This document shows, piece by piece, positions 22,941 through 35,785 of a DNA stretch of 64,000 nucleotides. The notes below the pieces were generated by a model. The model saw only the letters and a list, made by a program, of their open reading frames with translations. It was not told the DNA's origin and did not search any database. The DNA lies in the NCBI RefSeq assembly GCF_012489685.1, contig NC_080044.1, positions 30,980,369 to 31,044,368 of the forward strand. Direction: 5' to 3'. This stretch comes from Lotus japonicus (taxonomy: Eukaryota > Streptophyta > Magnoliopsida > Fabales > Fabaceae). How positions within the stretch are numbered: the stretch's first letter is position 1; each line of letters opens with the position of its first letter. Both the position numbers and the translations under genes were made by a program.

Positions 22941-23975
22941 GGGCCCATTTGGTGGCCAGGATAAAATATGATATGATAGGACAGAATAATAATCATATCC
23001 TGTTGTTATCTGTTGTTTGTTGCGCCAGCAGGATAGGATAACATTATCATGTCTCTTATCCTATCCTGTCATTCATGTGTAAAACTTATCCTGAGGGCCA
23101 GCTATGATAGAATAGGATAGGATACCAGTTATATATTTTCTTTCAGTATCCTAACTTCAAATTAATTTATTTTAATATTATATAATTTATAATAATATTA
23201 ATTAATAAATATAAAAATATTAATTTAACTAAAATAAAAAATAAATAAAATTATTATTCATAAATAGTAAAATAGACTACTCACTTACAAATATTGATTT
23301 ACTAATAATAATAGACTAATTTAATATTTTCATCTCCTAGTATTTAAAAGTTATTTATCTACTTATATAATAATTTAAATATAAAGTATTTTTGAAATAA
23401 TAATACTTTTAATTTAGTTAATTTTTATTGTTTATCACGTGTCACAACTAAGTGAAAACCATTGATTACAAATATAATTTTTTTAATAGTAATAGACTAA
23501 TTTTTATATTTTCATCTCCTATTATTTAAAACTACTTATCTACTTATATCATAATTTATAATTTAAATATAAAGTACTTTTGAAATAATAATATTCTTAA
23601 TTTTGTTAACTTTTATTGTTAATTATCACGTGTCACAACTAAGTGAAAACCAATTTGTTAACTGCATAATTTTATTTAAAATATAAGATATCTTCAAAAC
23701 AATAAAATAGACTAATTAATAAAATTTAAATTAATTTTAGTTATTTTAAAATATAAACTCATTCATGAAAGTGTAAAGAAGTTAAATTTAATACAATGAT
23801 CATTTTTAAATGTATTTTTTATTCGAATATAAATCTTATACATTTTTCCTTATCATATCATGTCCTTATCATGTGCACCTCAAACACAGGATATGATAAG
23901 AGTCTATCCTGCTTATCATATCATGTTACTATCTTGTTCACATATCATATCCTATCTTGACCACCAAATGGGCTC
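22941..23975. mobile_element. PIF/Harbinger-type non-autonomous element
   Basis: Terminal inverted repeats are GGGCCCATTTGGTGGCCAGG on the left and, complemented, GAGCCCATTTGGTGGTCAAG on the right. Both are directly flanked by TAA (22938-22940 and 23976-23978), the 3-bp target of this superfamily. Subterminal regions are packed with ATCCTATC/GGATAGGATA motifs on both sides. It is about 1,035 bp and very AT-rich inside, with no transposase frame. It sits inside the family A copy 3. Confidence 0.85.
23285..23652. repeat. ~185-bp tandem duplication inside the Harbinger-type element
   Basis: Two units, about 23285-23464 and 23465-23652, share TTACAAATAT, AATAGACTAATTT, TATTTTCATCTCC, TATCACGTGTCACAACTAAG and TGAAAACC with a few substitutions and small indels. 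Confidence 0.85.
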
Positions 23976-25379
23976 TAAAGGTCCTAAGCATGGGTTTAGG
24001 CTCTAGAATGTTAAAGTTCTAATTTTTATCCAAAAATGGGTATTTCCCTCAAAAATCAACATCTCCATCAACAATCCGAGTATCTAAGCATATGGGGTAT
24101 CAATATGAACCATAGAGAAGGTGTAGAAGCTAAATGGAACAAGAATCGAAGCTTAACTAACCTTTTGTCCAAAAGCTCAAGATTTGTGGATAAAGAGATG
24201 GAAATATTGGAAAAGAAGTATGGAAGATGACCCTTGCGCCTTCACCTTTCAGATCCACCCGGAAGCACTTCGATCCGTCGAGAAAAGAGCAAGAAATCGC
24301 GATATCACTCCTCCTCCTTCACTTCCGCGGGTTTGGTAGTGTTATGTGGGGATGAATAGTGATTTCCTCTATTTATAGAGGAAGGGAAAGAAAGAAAAAG
24401 GAAAATTTCGCGGGTCTGGGTGTTTTGGTATATATTTTTATCTGCTGATTTATGTTAAGTATTCAACGATAGAAAGTCGACACTTGTTTCAGAGTTCATT
24501 TAAGTGAGGAAATGGTTTGGAAGCAGACTGCTCCAAAATTTGCCGGAGAACTAATTTTTGAAATATCCGTTGGATGAAAAAACTTCATTCACGGAAAAGA
24601 TTCCTAGCAATGAAAGAATTAAGACATCGTGGATGGAACCTCCGGAAGAAGCTCCGAACATAAAAACCTTTAATCCAGGTTCTCACTTAAGTCCCTGCGG
24701 GGATAAAGTGTAACTTTATCGGGTTTCCGGAAAGCGAACCCGATCGACCTTACAGTCGAAAGTTCTATAATCAACATACATTCACAGAAAAATACCCGAA
24801 GAGTCTTATTTTCGTGCTGATTTAAGACATGACTTAAACAGTGCTCTAGTAGCAGAATTAGCCTTTTCCGGACACTTCAAACCTTAGTCGGGTGTGAATA
24901 TGACTCGTGCTAACATTCAAACTAACTATAAACTCATAATTCTACCTATATTGAATATTCTACATTGTTTCGCTTGTCAATATGTCATTCACTTGTTCAG
25001 GTTCCTCCCACACTTGCACAGAATCCTGAGCGTGAGTCGGAATTAATTAATTAATTATTCTAATACTAAAAATCTAGGTCTTACAAGCTCCCTCCGCATT
25101 CATTAGTATAAATGTTAAAGCAATATAAGACTCTACTTAATTTAGTGGGAATACAAGAAAAATCAGTTTCTCTCCACTAAAACATTATCCTCTATTCTCT
25201 CTAACTTTCGCTGCATCCAACACTATTCACATGAAATATAACGAAAACAATTGAGTTTACGTTCATATTTTATTAAAACATGACTTCCTAAAGGTAATTG
25301 CAAAGTGTGTAGACAAATTTGAATCCTCTATGAAGAACGACTCCTTGGCCGATGAGGCCTATAATATTCTCATAGGATG

Positions 25380-25750
25380 ATTCAGAGTGCAAACACCTAG
25401 ACCAACTGAACTTCCTCCAAACAATCGCTTTCGATCACAACCTGTGTCCTGTGGGGAGCTATGGTCCAAGATAATATGAATAACTATATGGATAAACCTG
25501 AGCTCAGCGCGCAGAGGGGAGGTTAGAAGTGTCCGGTTTGTTATAAAAGCCCATAGTCCACTTACCGTTTTCATCCCGAAGAACACACCTCTATAGCCCG
25601 CACTGCTGTCACCCTTAACAACCCCATCAACTTTGAACTTGAAGCAGCCTACATCTAGTTTCGACCACCTTGGAAATATGTTCCCCTCAGTATAAACAAG
25701 TATTCGTTGTTGTAGCTTTCGGCTTGAATCCCCCTCGTCATTGTCGGAAT
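25380..25750 (-). pseudogene. RNase H-like domain relic (non-LTR element type)
   Basis: The minus-strand frame contains Trp-Ser-Lys-Leu-Asp-x-Gly-x-Phe-Lys-Phe-Lys-Val-Asp-Gly-Val, then AGYRGVFF and later RAELRFIH. This is the pattern of the plant RNase H domain (RVT_3) found at the end of LINE pol genes and in many orphan fragments: first Asp in KVDG, Glu in RAE. The middle is compressed and the last catalytic Asp is not evident. An unlinked fragment, not a working gene. Confidence 0.55.
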
Positions 25751-25859
25751 CCCGCCAACGTGTTATGGTATTGGGTTTATTTGATAGTCCCTTCATTTCA
25801 AAACATAGGTTGCTAATGGTCATGCACATTGTTTAAGAACTCGTCATTTGATAAATATT

Positions 25860-26867
25860 TTAATTGAAATATCCTTATTTAATTTTTTTTTTTGAAACAC
25901 CCGTATATAAAGTTGTGTTAAGAAAAATGTTATTATTGGTTAAGTACATAGTGAGAGTTGTGATGGATGAAAATTGAAGGTTATCGAAGAGATATGATAT
26001 TAAATGGGGGGGGGGTATATAAGGAAGAAAGAGAAAAAAAAATGCTTTGGATTTTTTTGGTCTTAACCAAGGTATCCCACAGACGACAGCCGTGAGACTA
26101 ACCCCTCACCCCATGGTCAGCGCACTAAGCGGTAGGGGCTAGCCAATGAGTTTTGAAGTATATGTAATGGATCTTTGTATTGGGTCTTTAATTTGGATCT
26201 TGAAATCTGAACAATTGAAAATTAGTTTTTACCACTAGTTTGTCACATTAGTCATTTTGCCTCTGTCGTATTCAGCTCAAATGAACAGAATATAAACTCA
26301 AATGAACAGAATAAAAATAAATGATTTTCCTATGAGAAAAAGACAATAAAAAGAAAATTTGACCAGTAATTGAGAGGAATAATGTATCATTCCGACGTAA
26401 TAAAAAAATTTTCACATCATTATCCAATCAGCATACACCACTGGATGGAAAGATGACGGTTGGACCAAATTTGGTTGATTAGAAAAATAGATGATTAAAA
26501 TTGAGCCAAAGATTTTGGGAGAACCAAAATCACTCAACCATGATATTAGGGGCTAAAAAAATGCAATTAAGCCTAAAAGAAATTATATTCATCATATAAA
26601 TTCTGGGCTCCACCCCGGAATACAACACAAATAAAAACTTAGGGTCTGTTTCATTATAATTTTTGAAAACTGTTTTCTGCTTTTAGAAACTGAAAATTTA
26701 AAAACACCCTACATCAATTATTCAAGCATCCGAAATACAAAAATCAACAATGACAAATATGTAGGTTTTTTGGTACAAAATGACAAATATGTAGGTGACA
26801 AATAAACAAAGATGTTATTAATTTTAAAAATTGTCATCATTATCACCAGCCCTTTTACTACTAATGC
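25860..26867. other. Intergenic region and 3' UTR of the aldehyde dehydrogenase
   Basis: AT-rich with no supported frame. A patch at 26068-26145 (GTATCCCACAGACGACAGCC and following) is GC-richer and resembles dispersed short repeats of plants but was not assigned. The ALDH transcript should end between about 26580 and 26867. Confidence 0.35.
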
Positions 26868-29800
26868 TCAAAGCCATGCTGGGTTCTTCAAGGGCGTAAC
26901 AACAGCCTTCACTTGCAAGTAGTTCTTAAGACTGTACTCTCCTTTTTCTCTACCCTGTCCACTCATCTTGTATCCACCAAAGGGAATTGCAGCATCAAAT
27001 GTATCAAAGCAATTTACCCACACTGTTCCAACCTTCAATGCTCGAGTCAATGTATTTGCAGTGTCTATGTCTTTTGTGAAGATCCCAGCTGCAAGGCCAT
27101 AACGTGTGTTATTTGCTCTTTGAATTACCTCACGAAGGTCCCTGGGATCAACATGAAAATTAGTACACAAAGCAAGGCTAAGATACCAATAGCATTCTCA
27201 GACAAATAAGACACACTGCACTCACTTGAACTTTAATATGGTTTGCACTGGACCAAAGATCTCTTCCTTTGCAATCACCATGTCATCCTGGTTAGTGTTA
27301 AAAATAGAATTAAAAGCATTACGAATTGTATTTTCATCCTCTCCTAATAAGATGGGAATTCGATGAAATAGATATAGACAGATATACCTGGACATTTGAG
27401 AAGACAGTAGGCTGAATATAGAAGCCTTTGTCACCAAGTCTATCTCCCCCAGTTTCAAGGGTAGCCCCATTTTGAACACCGGATCTAATATACTTCAGTA
27501 TTTTCTCAAATTGGTCTGAATCAATCTGATTGATTGGATCATATAAGAAATTATCAATATATTCATGCATTTAAGAGGCTCATATATTAAGACAAGTGAA
27601 TAGCTTAGTAGTAACAAATTAACAATGTATCATTCCCTAAACAAATTTGAAAAACACAATTTAATTACTGTGAAGTCCCAAGTATCTAACAAGGACTGTA
27701 TAAAACACATTGCCAAATTTTGGACATATAACACCCTTAAACAACTTTGAAAAACAAAACTCAACGCTCAAGCATGAGAATGAAATGCCAAGGATCCATT
27801 GAAACTTACCTGAGGACCTTGCTCTATTCCCCCCTTGAATGGATCGCCAACAGCACGTTTCGCTGCACGAGCCTTTGCTTTATGTACGAACTCATCATAT
27901 ATGCGCTCATGAACAAATGTTCGAGACCCGGCACAGCAACATTGTCCCTGAAGGAATGTTTCAAGAGCACCAATCAAAGGAGTTCTAATTTATGAGATAA
28001 TTGTTTTACAACAAGAACTCTGCTTATATGTACCTGATTAAAGAATAAGGCAAAGTGTGCTAGCTCAACAGCCTGATCTATATCAGCATCTTCACATACA
28101 ATAAAGGGGGATTTCCCACCAAGCTCCAAGGTTACAGGTTTAAGATTGCTTCTTGCTGCCAATTCAAGGACGGCTTTTCCAGTGTCAGTTGAACCAGTAA
28201 AAGCGAGCTGCAAAAAATTGTTCAAAATTCAGGCTAGCAAGACATAATTGGATCTACGTGCCTAATAATCCGTTGGGGATGAAAGTTGAAAATTTCCCAG
28301 TTTGACTATAGAAGCACCTCATTTGTTGCAAGAAACTCATTCATTCTAGTATCAAAATCCTAACACTACCATGTGACCGCATGATTGAATATTTTAGTAC
28401 CTTATCCACATCCATGTGACTAGCAAGAGCAGCACCGGCAGTAGGACCAAAGCCAGATACTACATTCAAAACACCAGAAGGAAGTCCAGCCTGCCATACA
28501 AAATATAAATTCAGAATAAAGATAAGAAAATTTTATTGTTAAATTACTCTCCACCAAAACCTTGCCTCTTACAAAATGCAGATTGGTCAGTCACCCACCT
28601 CATGAAGTAGTTTTGCTACATACAAAGCAGATAATGGTGTCTGCTCAGCTGTTTTCAGAACAATAGTGTTGCCACAGGCCAATGCTGGTCCCACCTTCCA
28701 AGCAAACATGAGAAGAGGGAAGTTCCAAGGAATGATCTGACCGGCAACACCAATGGGTTCGTGCAATGTTTGCACATGATGAGGCCCATCAGCTGGGATT
28801 GTGAGACCATGAATCTTATCTGCCCAACCTGAAGGAACATGAGCATATGAGTGTTACCACAATTTCACAAAACAAACACAAGAACAGTACGTACCATATC
28901 CCATAACCCACATACCAGCATAATAACGAAATAGGCGAACCAGCATCGGAATTTCAATCTGAGCAGATTGTTCATATGTCTTCCCATTATCCCAAGTCTC
29001 AAGTGCTGCAATGTCATCATTATGCTTTTCAATCAGATCAGCAGCACGCAACATTATCCTTTGCCTTTCCTATAAAATCATAGAAACAGACCCTCAAAAA
29101 AAAAAAAACTGCAAGAACATGTTTTGTAAAATGTAGGAAAAGTGAAATGATAAAAAAAAAAGAAAAGGTAATGATGAAATACATAGGCTGTCATTTTAGG
29201 CCACGGCCCTTCATCAAATGCTTTGCGCGCAGCTGCAACTGCTCGATTAACATCTTCAGAGTTACCCTCAGCAACATGAGCAATCACCTCCCCTGTCCTG
29301 GGATCCAACGTTGGAAAAGTTTTACCTGATGCCAGAGAAATCTCAGAAGTAAGATACCTCAAAATATTAAAAGTGTAATTTCTATCTCCAAAAGATGAAG
29401 ATCAAGATAAACAAAATAGAAAAAATACTAACCAGAAGCAGCATCAACGAAATTCCCATCAATTAAGAGCTGGGTGTGTTCTACTTCCACTCCTGGTTTA
29501 ATGGGTTCTTCAACGGCAGACGCAGTACTGTACTTAGAGAGTGTTGCACCCAGGTAACCATTCCCACCTGAAATTTTTTACATTTTTCACTTAGGCAATG
29601 AGTATGCATCAGTGTCCTTAAGCCCCTAACTAAAACCCCAAATCAAAACACACTCTAAACACCAATTAAAATCACGATTATACACGATCAATTTTCATGT
29701 CCCAGGTGAAGTGAGAAGAATCTACAAGTACAGACGAGAAAATGGAAAATTCAGCTAAAAATAATGAACATTTTCTCTCTTTTTTTGTTAGTTCCGAAAT

Positions 29801-30166
29801 TGTCATACCCCACCCACCTACCCACCGCATTTGGTCACACATAACATAATGCATGTATTTGTTTATTTTTTCCAGTAGATTTTCTCAGTTTACAATCAAT
29901 ACATGTAATCCCATCATCACCAATGAAAACAAAACCAGTAAATCAATTCAGAACAACAACATACAATTGAAGAGAAGAGGGCAATAATTGAACCAAAAAG
30001 TATGCAAGAAGAACAAAAGTCACTTTAATTTTGTTACACGATAGATACAGAAAAATGAATCAGATCAATGATCGAAGAGGTGGTAAACAAACAACATCAT
30101 ACCTCGAGAAATTGAAGAAAATGATGATCGAGAGAGGAGCCTTGAGATCTTCAGTGCAGAAGCCAT
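26868..30166 (-). CDS. ALDH2B: Mitochondrial aldehyde dehydrogenase, ALDH2 family (11 coding exons)
   Basis: Exons in transcript order: 30166-30103, 29567-29433, 29325-29183, 29069-28916, 28828-28599, 28490-28401, 28207-28034, 27947-27810, 27525-27388, 27287-27226 and 27141-26868. They join in one frame to about 533 residues, close to plant ALDH2B proteins. The N-terminus ([20 protein letters not shown]) is Ser/Arg/Leu-rich and acid-free, as in a mitochondrial presequence. Seen in order: IIPWNFP with the catalytic Asn, [10 protein letters not shown] with the cofactor-binding Lys, FTGSTDTGK of the Rossmann fold, [10 protein letters not shown] with the general-base Glu, and GQCCCAGSR with the nucleophile Cys. 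The enzyme oxidises aldehydes such as acetaldehyde to carboxylates with NAD+. Introns are GT-AG. The frame is intact, so it looks functional. Exon ends may be off by one base; the phase was checked by translation. Confidence 0.95.
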
Positions 30167-30529
30167 AATAAGGTCAGTCAGTCACTGTTGGAGTTTATCT
30201 ACGAAATGGCAAATGGTTCCTACTCCTACTTTATTTATACAAGACATAAGTGAAACGCATTAGTCAAGCCCCCCCTCAAGTCGGCTAACTTTTTTATTTA
30301 GAAAAATACTTATACGACCAACACTCATTTTTTAATATTATCTTTTTCATTGGTTGAAAATTATACGGATTTCAATAAATTAGAAAGTATTAGATTGAGT
30401 TTTATGAGTATTTTTCTTTTATTTATATATGTGACCATACACGGATCATTCGGAAGTCAAGGTTGTCCTAAGTCCTAACTCTTGGATATGGTTGGGGTAT
30501 GTTCACATCGGTGGAAAACTAAAAAATTT
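30167..30529. promoter_or_regulatory. Upstream region of the aldehyde dehydrogenase gene
   Basis: On the minus strand the start codon is preceded by a leader from about 30210-30230 and a TATA-like TATAAATAAAG (plus strand CTTTATTTATA near 30230). No other site was identified. Confidence 0.4.
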
Positions 30530-31314
30530 GAACAAATTAGGAATTTGAAGAAGGATAGTACTATTTTTGGTAACTTCTACTTTTAAGAGCATCTTCAATG
30601 GTAGTATCTAATGTTAAATACATACTCATATGAGTATCTATTATCATTGGAGTACATATTCAATTCCAACATGACAAAGATGAGTATGTAGGAATAGATA
30701 CTTCACACTAGACTTGAAATGTGAACTTGTATTTATTACAAGCACTTACAATTAATTAAAATGGAGATAAATAATAAAATATTCAAATGTGATGTTGATG
30801 GTGGGATCCACTATATAAACTTTTAAGAGTTGTTGGGTTGGAGTAAAAAGTTAGTAAAATAGGGTAGATGATGTGGCATTATGGGAAATTGAAAAAATGA
30901 TATATAGATATTTTAGTGAGTATGATGGATGTAGATGCTCTAATAAAAAAGTGATGAGGAGTGACAGTGATATGATGTGGCAGTTATTTTACTCTTGCTC
31001 CATCCAATCTATATATCTTTTTACGATAAAACATCTCATTTATTTATCATAAAGTTTGGCACATGATATAAAAAATATTAATTACACTATTGAAATTTAT
31101 GAACAAATTAGAAATTTGAAGAAGGATAGTACTATTTTTGGTAACTTATGCTTTTAATGAGAAAGTGATGAGGAGTGACGGTGATATGATGTGGCAGTTA
31201 TCTTACTCTTGGTCCATCCAATCTATCTATTTTTTTTTATGATAAAACATCTCATTTATTTATCATAAAGTTTGGAAAATGATATAAAAAATATTAATTA
31301 CACTATTGAAATTC
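30530..31314. repeat. 214-bp tandem direct duplication, first arm interrupted by a MITE
   Basis: Arm 1 runs 30530-31100 and arm 2 31101-31314. Both start GAACAAATTAG and end ATTACACTATTGAAATT. Arm 1 is 357 bp longer, exactly the MITE (354) plus a 3-bp target duplication. The arms differ by several substitutions. Confidence 0.9.
30587..30940. mobile_element. MITE, GAGCATC termini, TAA target duplication
   Basis: Ends are GAGCATCTTCAATGG and ...GGATGTAGATGCTC with TAA on each side (30584-30586 and 30941-30943). Arm 2 of the surrounding duplication has the unoccupied site (CTTTTAATGAGAAAG), which confirms the boundaries. TAA duplication and short TIRs fit a Tourist/Harbinger-type MITE; the copy at 3475-3983 belongs to the same family. 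Confidence 0.9.
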
Positions 31315-33871
31315 AAAAAATCCTCATCCATCAAAGCGTATCATATTATAACTTCCAAAAAAAAATGTATCAGATTATAACCTAAATGGCACATGTTTTT
31401 CACTTATCGGTTCTTACCGTGATTTTCTACATGTTTGATTGTCATTGGTCCATACTGTTGACCTTTTTGATAGGTAAAAAATAAATAAATAAATAAATTA
31501 GGAAATAAAAATAATAAATCAAGTTTTTTACCTATTGGATTAAAAAATGCTAGAAAGTAGAAATTAGGACCAGAATGAACCTGGCTTGATAATTACACAC
31601 CTTGATCTTACTTTGAATTTCAAATTCAAATCTTGAGAATAGATTTACAATTCAACCGTGGTTTGCTTTCTACTATATGACATGTAAATCATTGTTTATT
31701 TTTTTATTTTAACAAATTTTTTTATTTTTTTTGAAAACAGAAGAATATTATTAAATGGAAAGAATGCAAGAGGACACGCCCCTCTAATAAGAATATTATT
31801 TTAACAATTGACTAGTGTTCTTTACCCGTGCGTTGTACGGCGATTAAATTTATTTTAAAGATGAATCAGTAGAAATATGTTTTAACTTAGTTTAGGCTCT
31901 TTTTAGTAAGTAGAATAGATATGGAATCGAACATATGTTACAAAGATGTAGATGAATGAACCACAGTAAATATATTAATTTGATGAGGTTGTATAGACCT
32001 CACAATGGCAACACTTGAATAGTAATAAGAACCCAGTTTTTAAGGAATACATTACATTAAAATTGAAATAAGTTAAACATAACAATGACAACAACATGAA
32101 CCCTTATTAGAAGTTGTAGTCCATGATTAATGATAAAAACTTCATAACCAATCATGTTGTCAATCAAGCATATTTGAGCTATAGAACCTGCAAAGGAAAA
32201 AAATTATATAAGAGTAATAATCAATAATCAATACAAATATAAATTGTGTATAATTTGAAAATGTTAAACAAACCTTATAGAAACGCCAATAACCTTCAAA
32301 TTAGATGATCAATAAACTGCTTGAAATCTTTTTATACTGTTAACAATAAAAAGAAGGTTTAAGGGTCATATTAGTCAATGTTTGGTAAAAGTGTTTGATT
32401 TTGGTCCCTTAGCCAAAAAATGATGTTTGACTTGTGAAAAAATGGAGAACATGTTAGGTGGAGTACGTTTTCCTTGATCTCCAGCCTAAGATACTGTTTT
32501 GAGCACCTTTGATTTCTTAGAGATTAGTTCCTTGTAAACTTGGTTTTGATTTCAATTAATGATTGGTGGTAGATTAATGTTGATCGAGGTTTTTTGACTC
32601 TGCACGGGATGGTGGAGGGACACTAATTTAGAAAGGAAATTTGTAATTCTGTTTATCTTTGTAATTAAATATATTTATTATTTGGGTTGGAGTACTCCTA
32701 GTGCTCTCTGTCAATATATTTTGCTAGTTCAAAACAAAAAAATATTTAAGAGCATACAAAATATATACGCAAATTTTCAGATACCGTCTATAATTAGGCT
32801 ACACACTATGAGCGTGATATAAAGCCTAGTAAATTTTTATGTATTTCCATTCTGATTATTTTTGTGATCAAAAGTTCTGTTATCTTGTAGTTAATGATCA
32901 TACTTTAAAAAAATATAAGAAAATAATTATTTTTTTCATTTGTGTAGCCCATTAAGTTATTGAACGAAGAAAAAGCATTCACCTAAATGTAAACCTGTAT
33001 TTTTCCAACTGAACCCACCCCATAAGTGGGTTGAGCCGAGCACACTCACAACCTGAGTCCATTTTGGTCGACCTAATTATTACTCCACCTCAATTATAAG
33101 ATTTTTCATTATTACTTAAATTTACATGCATTAAATTATTACTTAAATTTCTAAAAGTAACTTAACATCACAGAATTGATTATTGGAATTGGGTCACAAA
33201 CTACCCAAAGAATTAACAAACAAAACAACTTTTCATAATATAAATGAAAAAGGAATTATGTCTTCCATATTTCAGACCATGCAACCTAAATATCTCCACA
33301 GATACTTCATGGAGATGATGCTGTCGTGCATTTGTCGAGATTTATTAACAAAATAAGTGCAGTTATTTTGTTCACGTTCAGACGATAGCTAGGAGCGCTA
33401 CTTGATCATGAGAGGCTCTTCAAAGAGTTGGTCGATACAAAATTCTAGTTGGCTCCATTCCAACACATATATGTCTATTGGAATTTCCTACATCAGTAAA
33501 AAAAACAACATTACAAAATAGACTAACAAAATTTCTCATAAAAAAATATATTTTTCCGTTGAACAATTTTAGTGGTCGAGGTACCTGGGTAATTTTACCC
33601 TACTGCAGAAAGGTCGATCAATTCGGACGACCTTCTCAATCTTTCTAAGGATTGTGAACTCTTGTACTCGTCCAACCTTACTCAAAACACCGATTATATC
33701 TCAAATTTCCAGATATCAGAAATTGTTAATATAGTGCGAATAATATAACTACAAAATAATTAACAAAGACTCACCGATAGTGGATGTATCCTCCCGGAAG
33801 TTGAGTTAAAAAAGATGAGTGTTTGATGTGTAATATTAAGAATTTTCAAAGTTAATAGTTGGTGGGAAATG
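31315..33871. other. Intergenic region, no gene found
   Basis: AT-rich with scattered repeat scraps. Near 31810 is TTTACCCGTGCGTTGTACGG, a string often seen at or near ends of dispersed plant elements. A minus-strand stretch at about 33570-33680 reads coding-like for some 30 codons (FTILRKIEKVVRIDRPF) but was not recognised. No RNA gene seen. Confidence 0.4.
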
Positions 33872-33876
33872 GAAGG

Positions 33877-34101
33877 TGGTCTGATATGGGTGCACCAATG
33901 CATAAGACATTGGGCTGAACGTTTTGTATACTTAATGGGCCGAGCAACCCATGGTTCGTTCGGACCAAAACCCAAGTTATAAATAACAGACACCACCCAA
34001 GCGGTGGGGGACCTATCATTTTACGCATTTTTCATTTACTTGTTCATCTCTCGCTTGCTCTCATTTGATTAGCCCTAAGCAGTTAGTTCTATACTAGAAC
34101 A
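33877..34101 (+). repeat. 5' LTR
   Basis: TGGTCTGATATGGG...CTATACTAGAACA. A TATA-like TTATAAATAACA lies near 33977. The LTR is preceded by GAAGG. Confidence 0.95.
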
Positions 34102-34102
34102 T

Positions 34103-34121
34103 TGGCGCCCACCGTGGGGCC
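34103..34121 (+). promoter_or_regulatory. Primer binding site
   Basis: TGGCGCCCACCGTGGGGCC begins two bases after the LTR end. This string is widely seen as the minus-strand primer site of plant gypsy elements; I do not assign the tRNA. Confidence 0.8.
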
Positions 34122-34155
34122 GAAGGAATTTTCCTAGGCTTCATTTTCCATTCCA

Positions 34156-35511
34156 ATGGTAACTCGTTCCGGGGCGAACGGAGAGAGGAATCATGTCCAG
34201 CCGGATAATGTTCCTCCCGATGCTCTTCAACGAATCATGGATGATCTTAATGATCTTCGTCAACAAAACCAACAGTTACAAAATCAACTTACTGATCTCA
34301 ATTAGACTCAAGGGCTACGAGAGGGTGATTGACGAATCGCTGAGACGGTGGTGGATTTTCAACCTTTCACGGAAGAAATAGCAAACACAACCGTCCCGGA
34401 CAATTTGAAGACACTAAAGCTTGATTCTTATTATGGTGATACAGATCCAAAGAACCATCTGGTGTATTTTAACACTAAAATGGTTATTGTAGGAGCTTCA
34501 GACGCCCTGAAATGCAAAATGCTTCCATCAACCTTCAAAAAGTCAGCAATGATTTGGTTTACAACTTTGCCTGCGGGATCGATTGTAAATTTCACGGAAT
34601 TGTCAGCAAAGTTCTTATCTCAGTTCTCAACTAGTCGTGCACAAAAGGTGACGCCAGCGATGCTATTTAACATTCGTCAAGGATTGAATGAAACTTTGCA
34701 ATCTTTCATGGGGCGTTTCAATCAATTGTCTGTCCATTTGGAGGACAAGATGCCAGAAATTTGTATAGCAGCTTTTGAATTGGGTTTGAGGCCCGAAAGT
34801 TTAAATAGCAACTTAAGCAGGAAGCCGGTGGAAACGATGGCGCATCTACGTGAAAGAGTTCAAGGATTCATCAGGGAGGAGCAAAGTGATCAGATAAAAA
34901 ACAATCGCCCAAATGTAGCGGTTAGAGGGCAAAAACAACAGTTTGAGGCGAAGAAGGGAGCGGTTGCTGAGCAGTATTCGAAGGTGTGGACTGAACGTGG
35001 AGATCGAGGATTTAATAATCGGAACCGTTATGATAATCGATTTGATAACCGTTCTCATTTCAAAAATCGTGCTCAACCGTATGGTGTACGTGGACCGGGA
35101 CACTCGATGACGTGGACTCGAAATCAAAATGATCGTGTTACTCCTTTGGCGGTCAATTTAACTGAAGCTTTACACACGTGCTTGGAGGCGAATGTCATTC
35201 GTTTTCCTCGTCAACCGAAGCAGTCAACAGGAAACGTGGACAAAACAAAGTGGTGTGAATATCACAGGATCTCAGGTCATAATACTGATGATTGCTTTAC
35301 TCTAAAGAAAGAGATTGATAAATTCCTGAAGGCCGGATGCATGAAGCAATTGGAAGGGCGAAGTGATTCTAATGAGGCAGGAACTTCAACAAAGCGAACT
35401 GAAGATGGAAAGGAGATTGTGAATGAAGATCGGGGTAAACAAGCAGAAGGAAAAGCGAAGGGGCGAATTCATTCTATCTTTGGTGGATTTCGTGGTGGAG
35501 GAAACAACTAA
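34156..35511 (+). pseudogene. Gypsy gag with two premature stops
   Basis: An ATG at 34156 opens a frame with a coiled-coil-like Gln/Asn/Leu stretch. TAG (34303-34305) and TGA (34330-34332) interrupt it before it runs open from 34348 to 35511. The open part (about 387 codons) contains the retrotransposon Gag core (KMLPSTFKKSAMIWFTTLP, then FLSQFS, then EDKMPEICIAAFELGLRP). An Arg/Asn-rich segment follows, then a zinc-finger-like CEYHRISGHNTDDCFTLKKE near 35254-35315. It would form the capsid. The start at 34156 is chosen because it is the first ATG after the primer site and is in frame. Confidence 0.85.
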
Positions 35512-35785
35512 TTCAGCTCGAAAAAGGTATGTTCATTCAATTAATGCTGTTTATTCTAATGATTGGGGAAGTTGGGCAACCAACCAGCCAGACATTACTT
35601 TCACTGTGCGAGATTTTGAGGGGGTTCAGCTTCATGAAGACGATCCCATTGTGGTAATGTTAACAATTGCTGAGTATGAAATTGAGAGGGTGTTGTTGGA
35701 CCAAGGAAGTTCTGCAGATTTAATTTATGGTGATGCTTTTGAAAAGTTGGGGCTGACAGAATCTGATTTGTTATCAGAGAGGTAA
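35512..35785 (+). pseudogene. Retropepsin fragment
   Basis: The frame is shifted by one relative to gag. A Ser-Ala-Arg-Lys-Arg-Tyr segment follows the point where gag ends, and the active-site-like DQGSSADLIYGDAF lies near 35698. The usual Asp-Ser/Thr-Gly has become Asp-Gln-Gly, which should be inactive. The frame then joins directly to reverse transcriptase sequence (Glu-Val-Lys-Tyr-Pro-Met-Trp-Leu) near 35775, so the rest of the protease and the start of RT are deleted. Confidence 0.8.

Larger units (their letters stand above)
21505..25085 (-). mobile_element. Diverged, rearranged family A element (copy 3)
   Basis: The left end TGTAACGCCCCGACTTTTAG and the right end ...AATCTAGGTCTTACA match the ends of the intact copy at 58184-62248 in the same orientation. 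CGTGAGTCGG near 25030 also matches. The 24650-24910 section aligns with 4440-4760 inverted. The interior holds foreign material: copia gag scraps (about 21690-21975) and a Harbinger-type element (22941-23975). The flanks (AAATA and AGCTC) do not match, so this is a rearranged copy or two partial ones. A 45-bp direct repeat (CACATGAAATATAACGA...) occurs near 21639 and 25229. Confidence 0.5.

Noticed and set aside
26068..26145. Possible SINE
   Set aside because: Only a GC-richer patch is seen; no clear A and B boxes, tail or target duplication.
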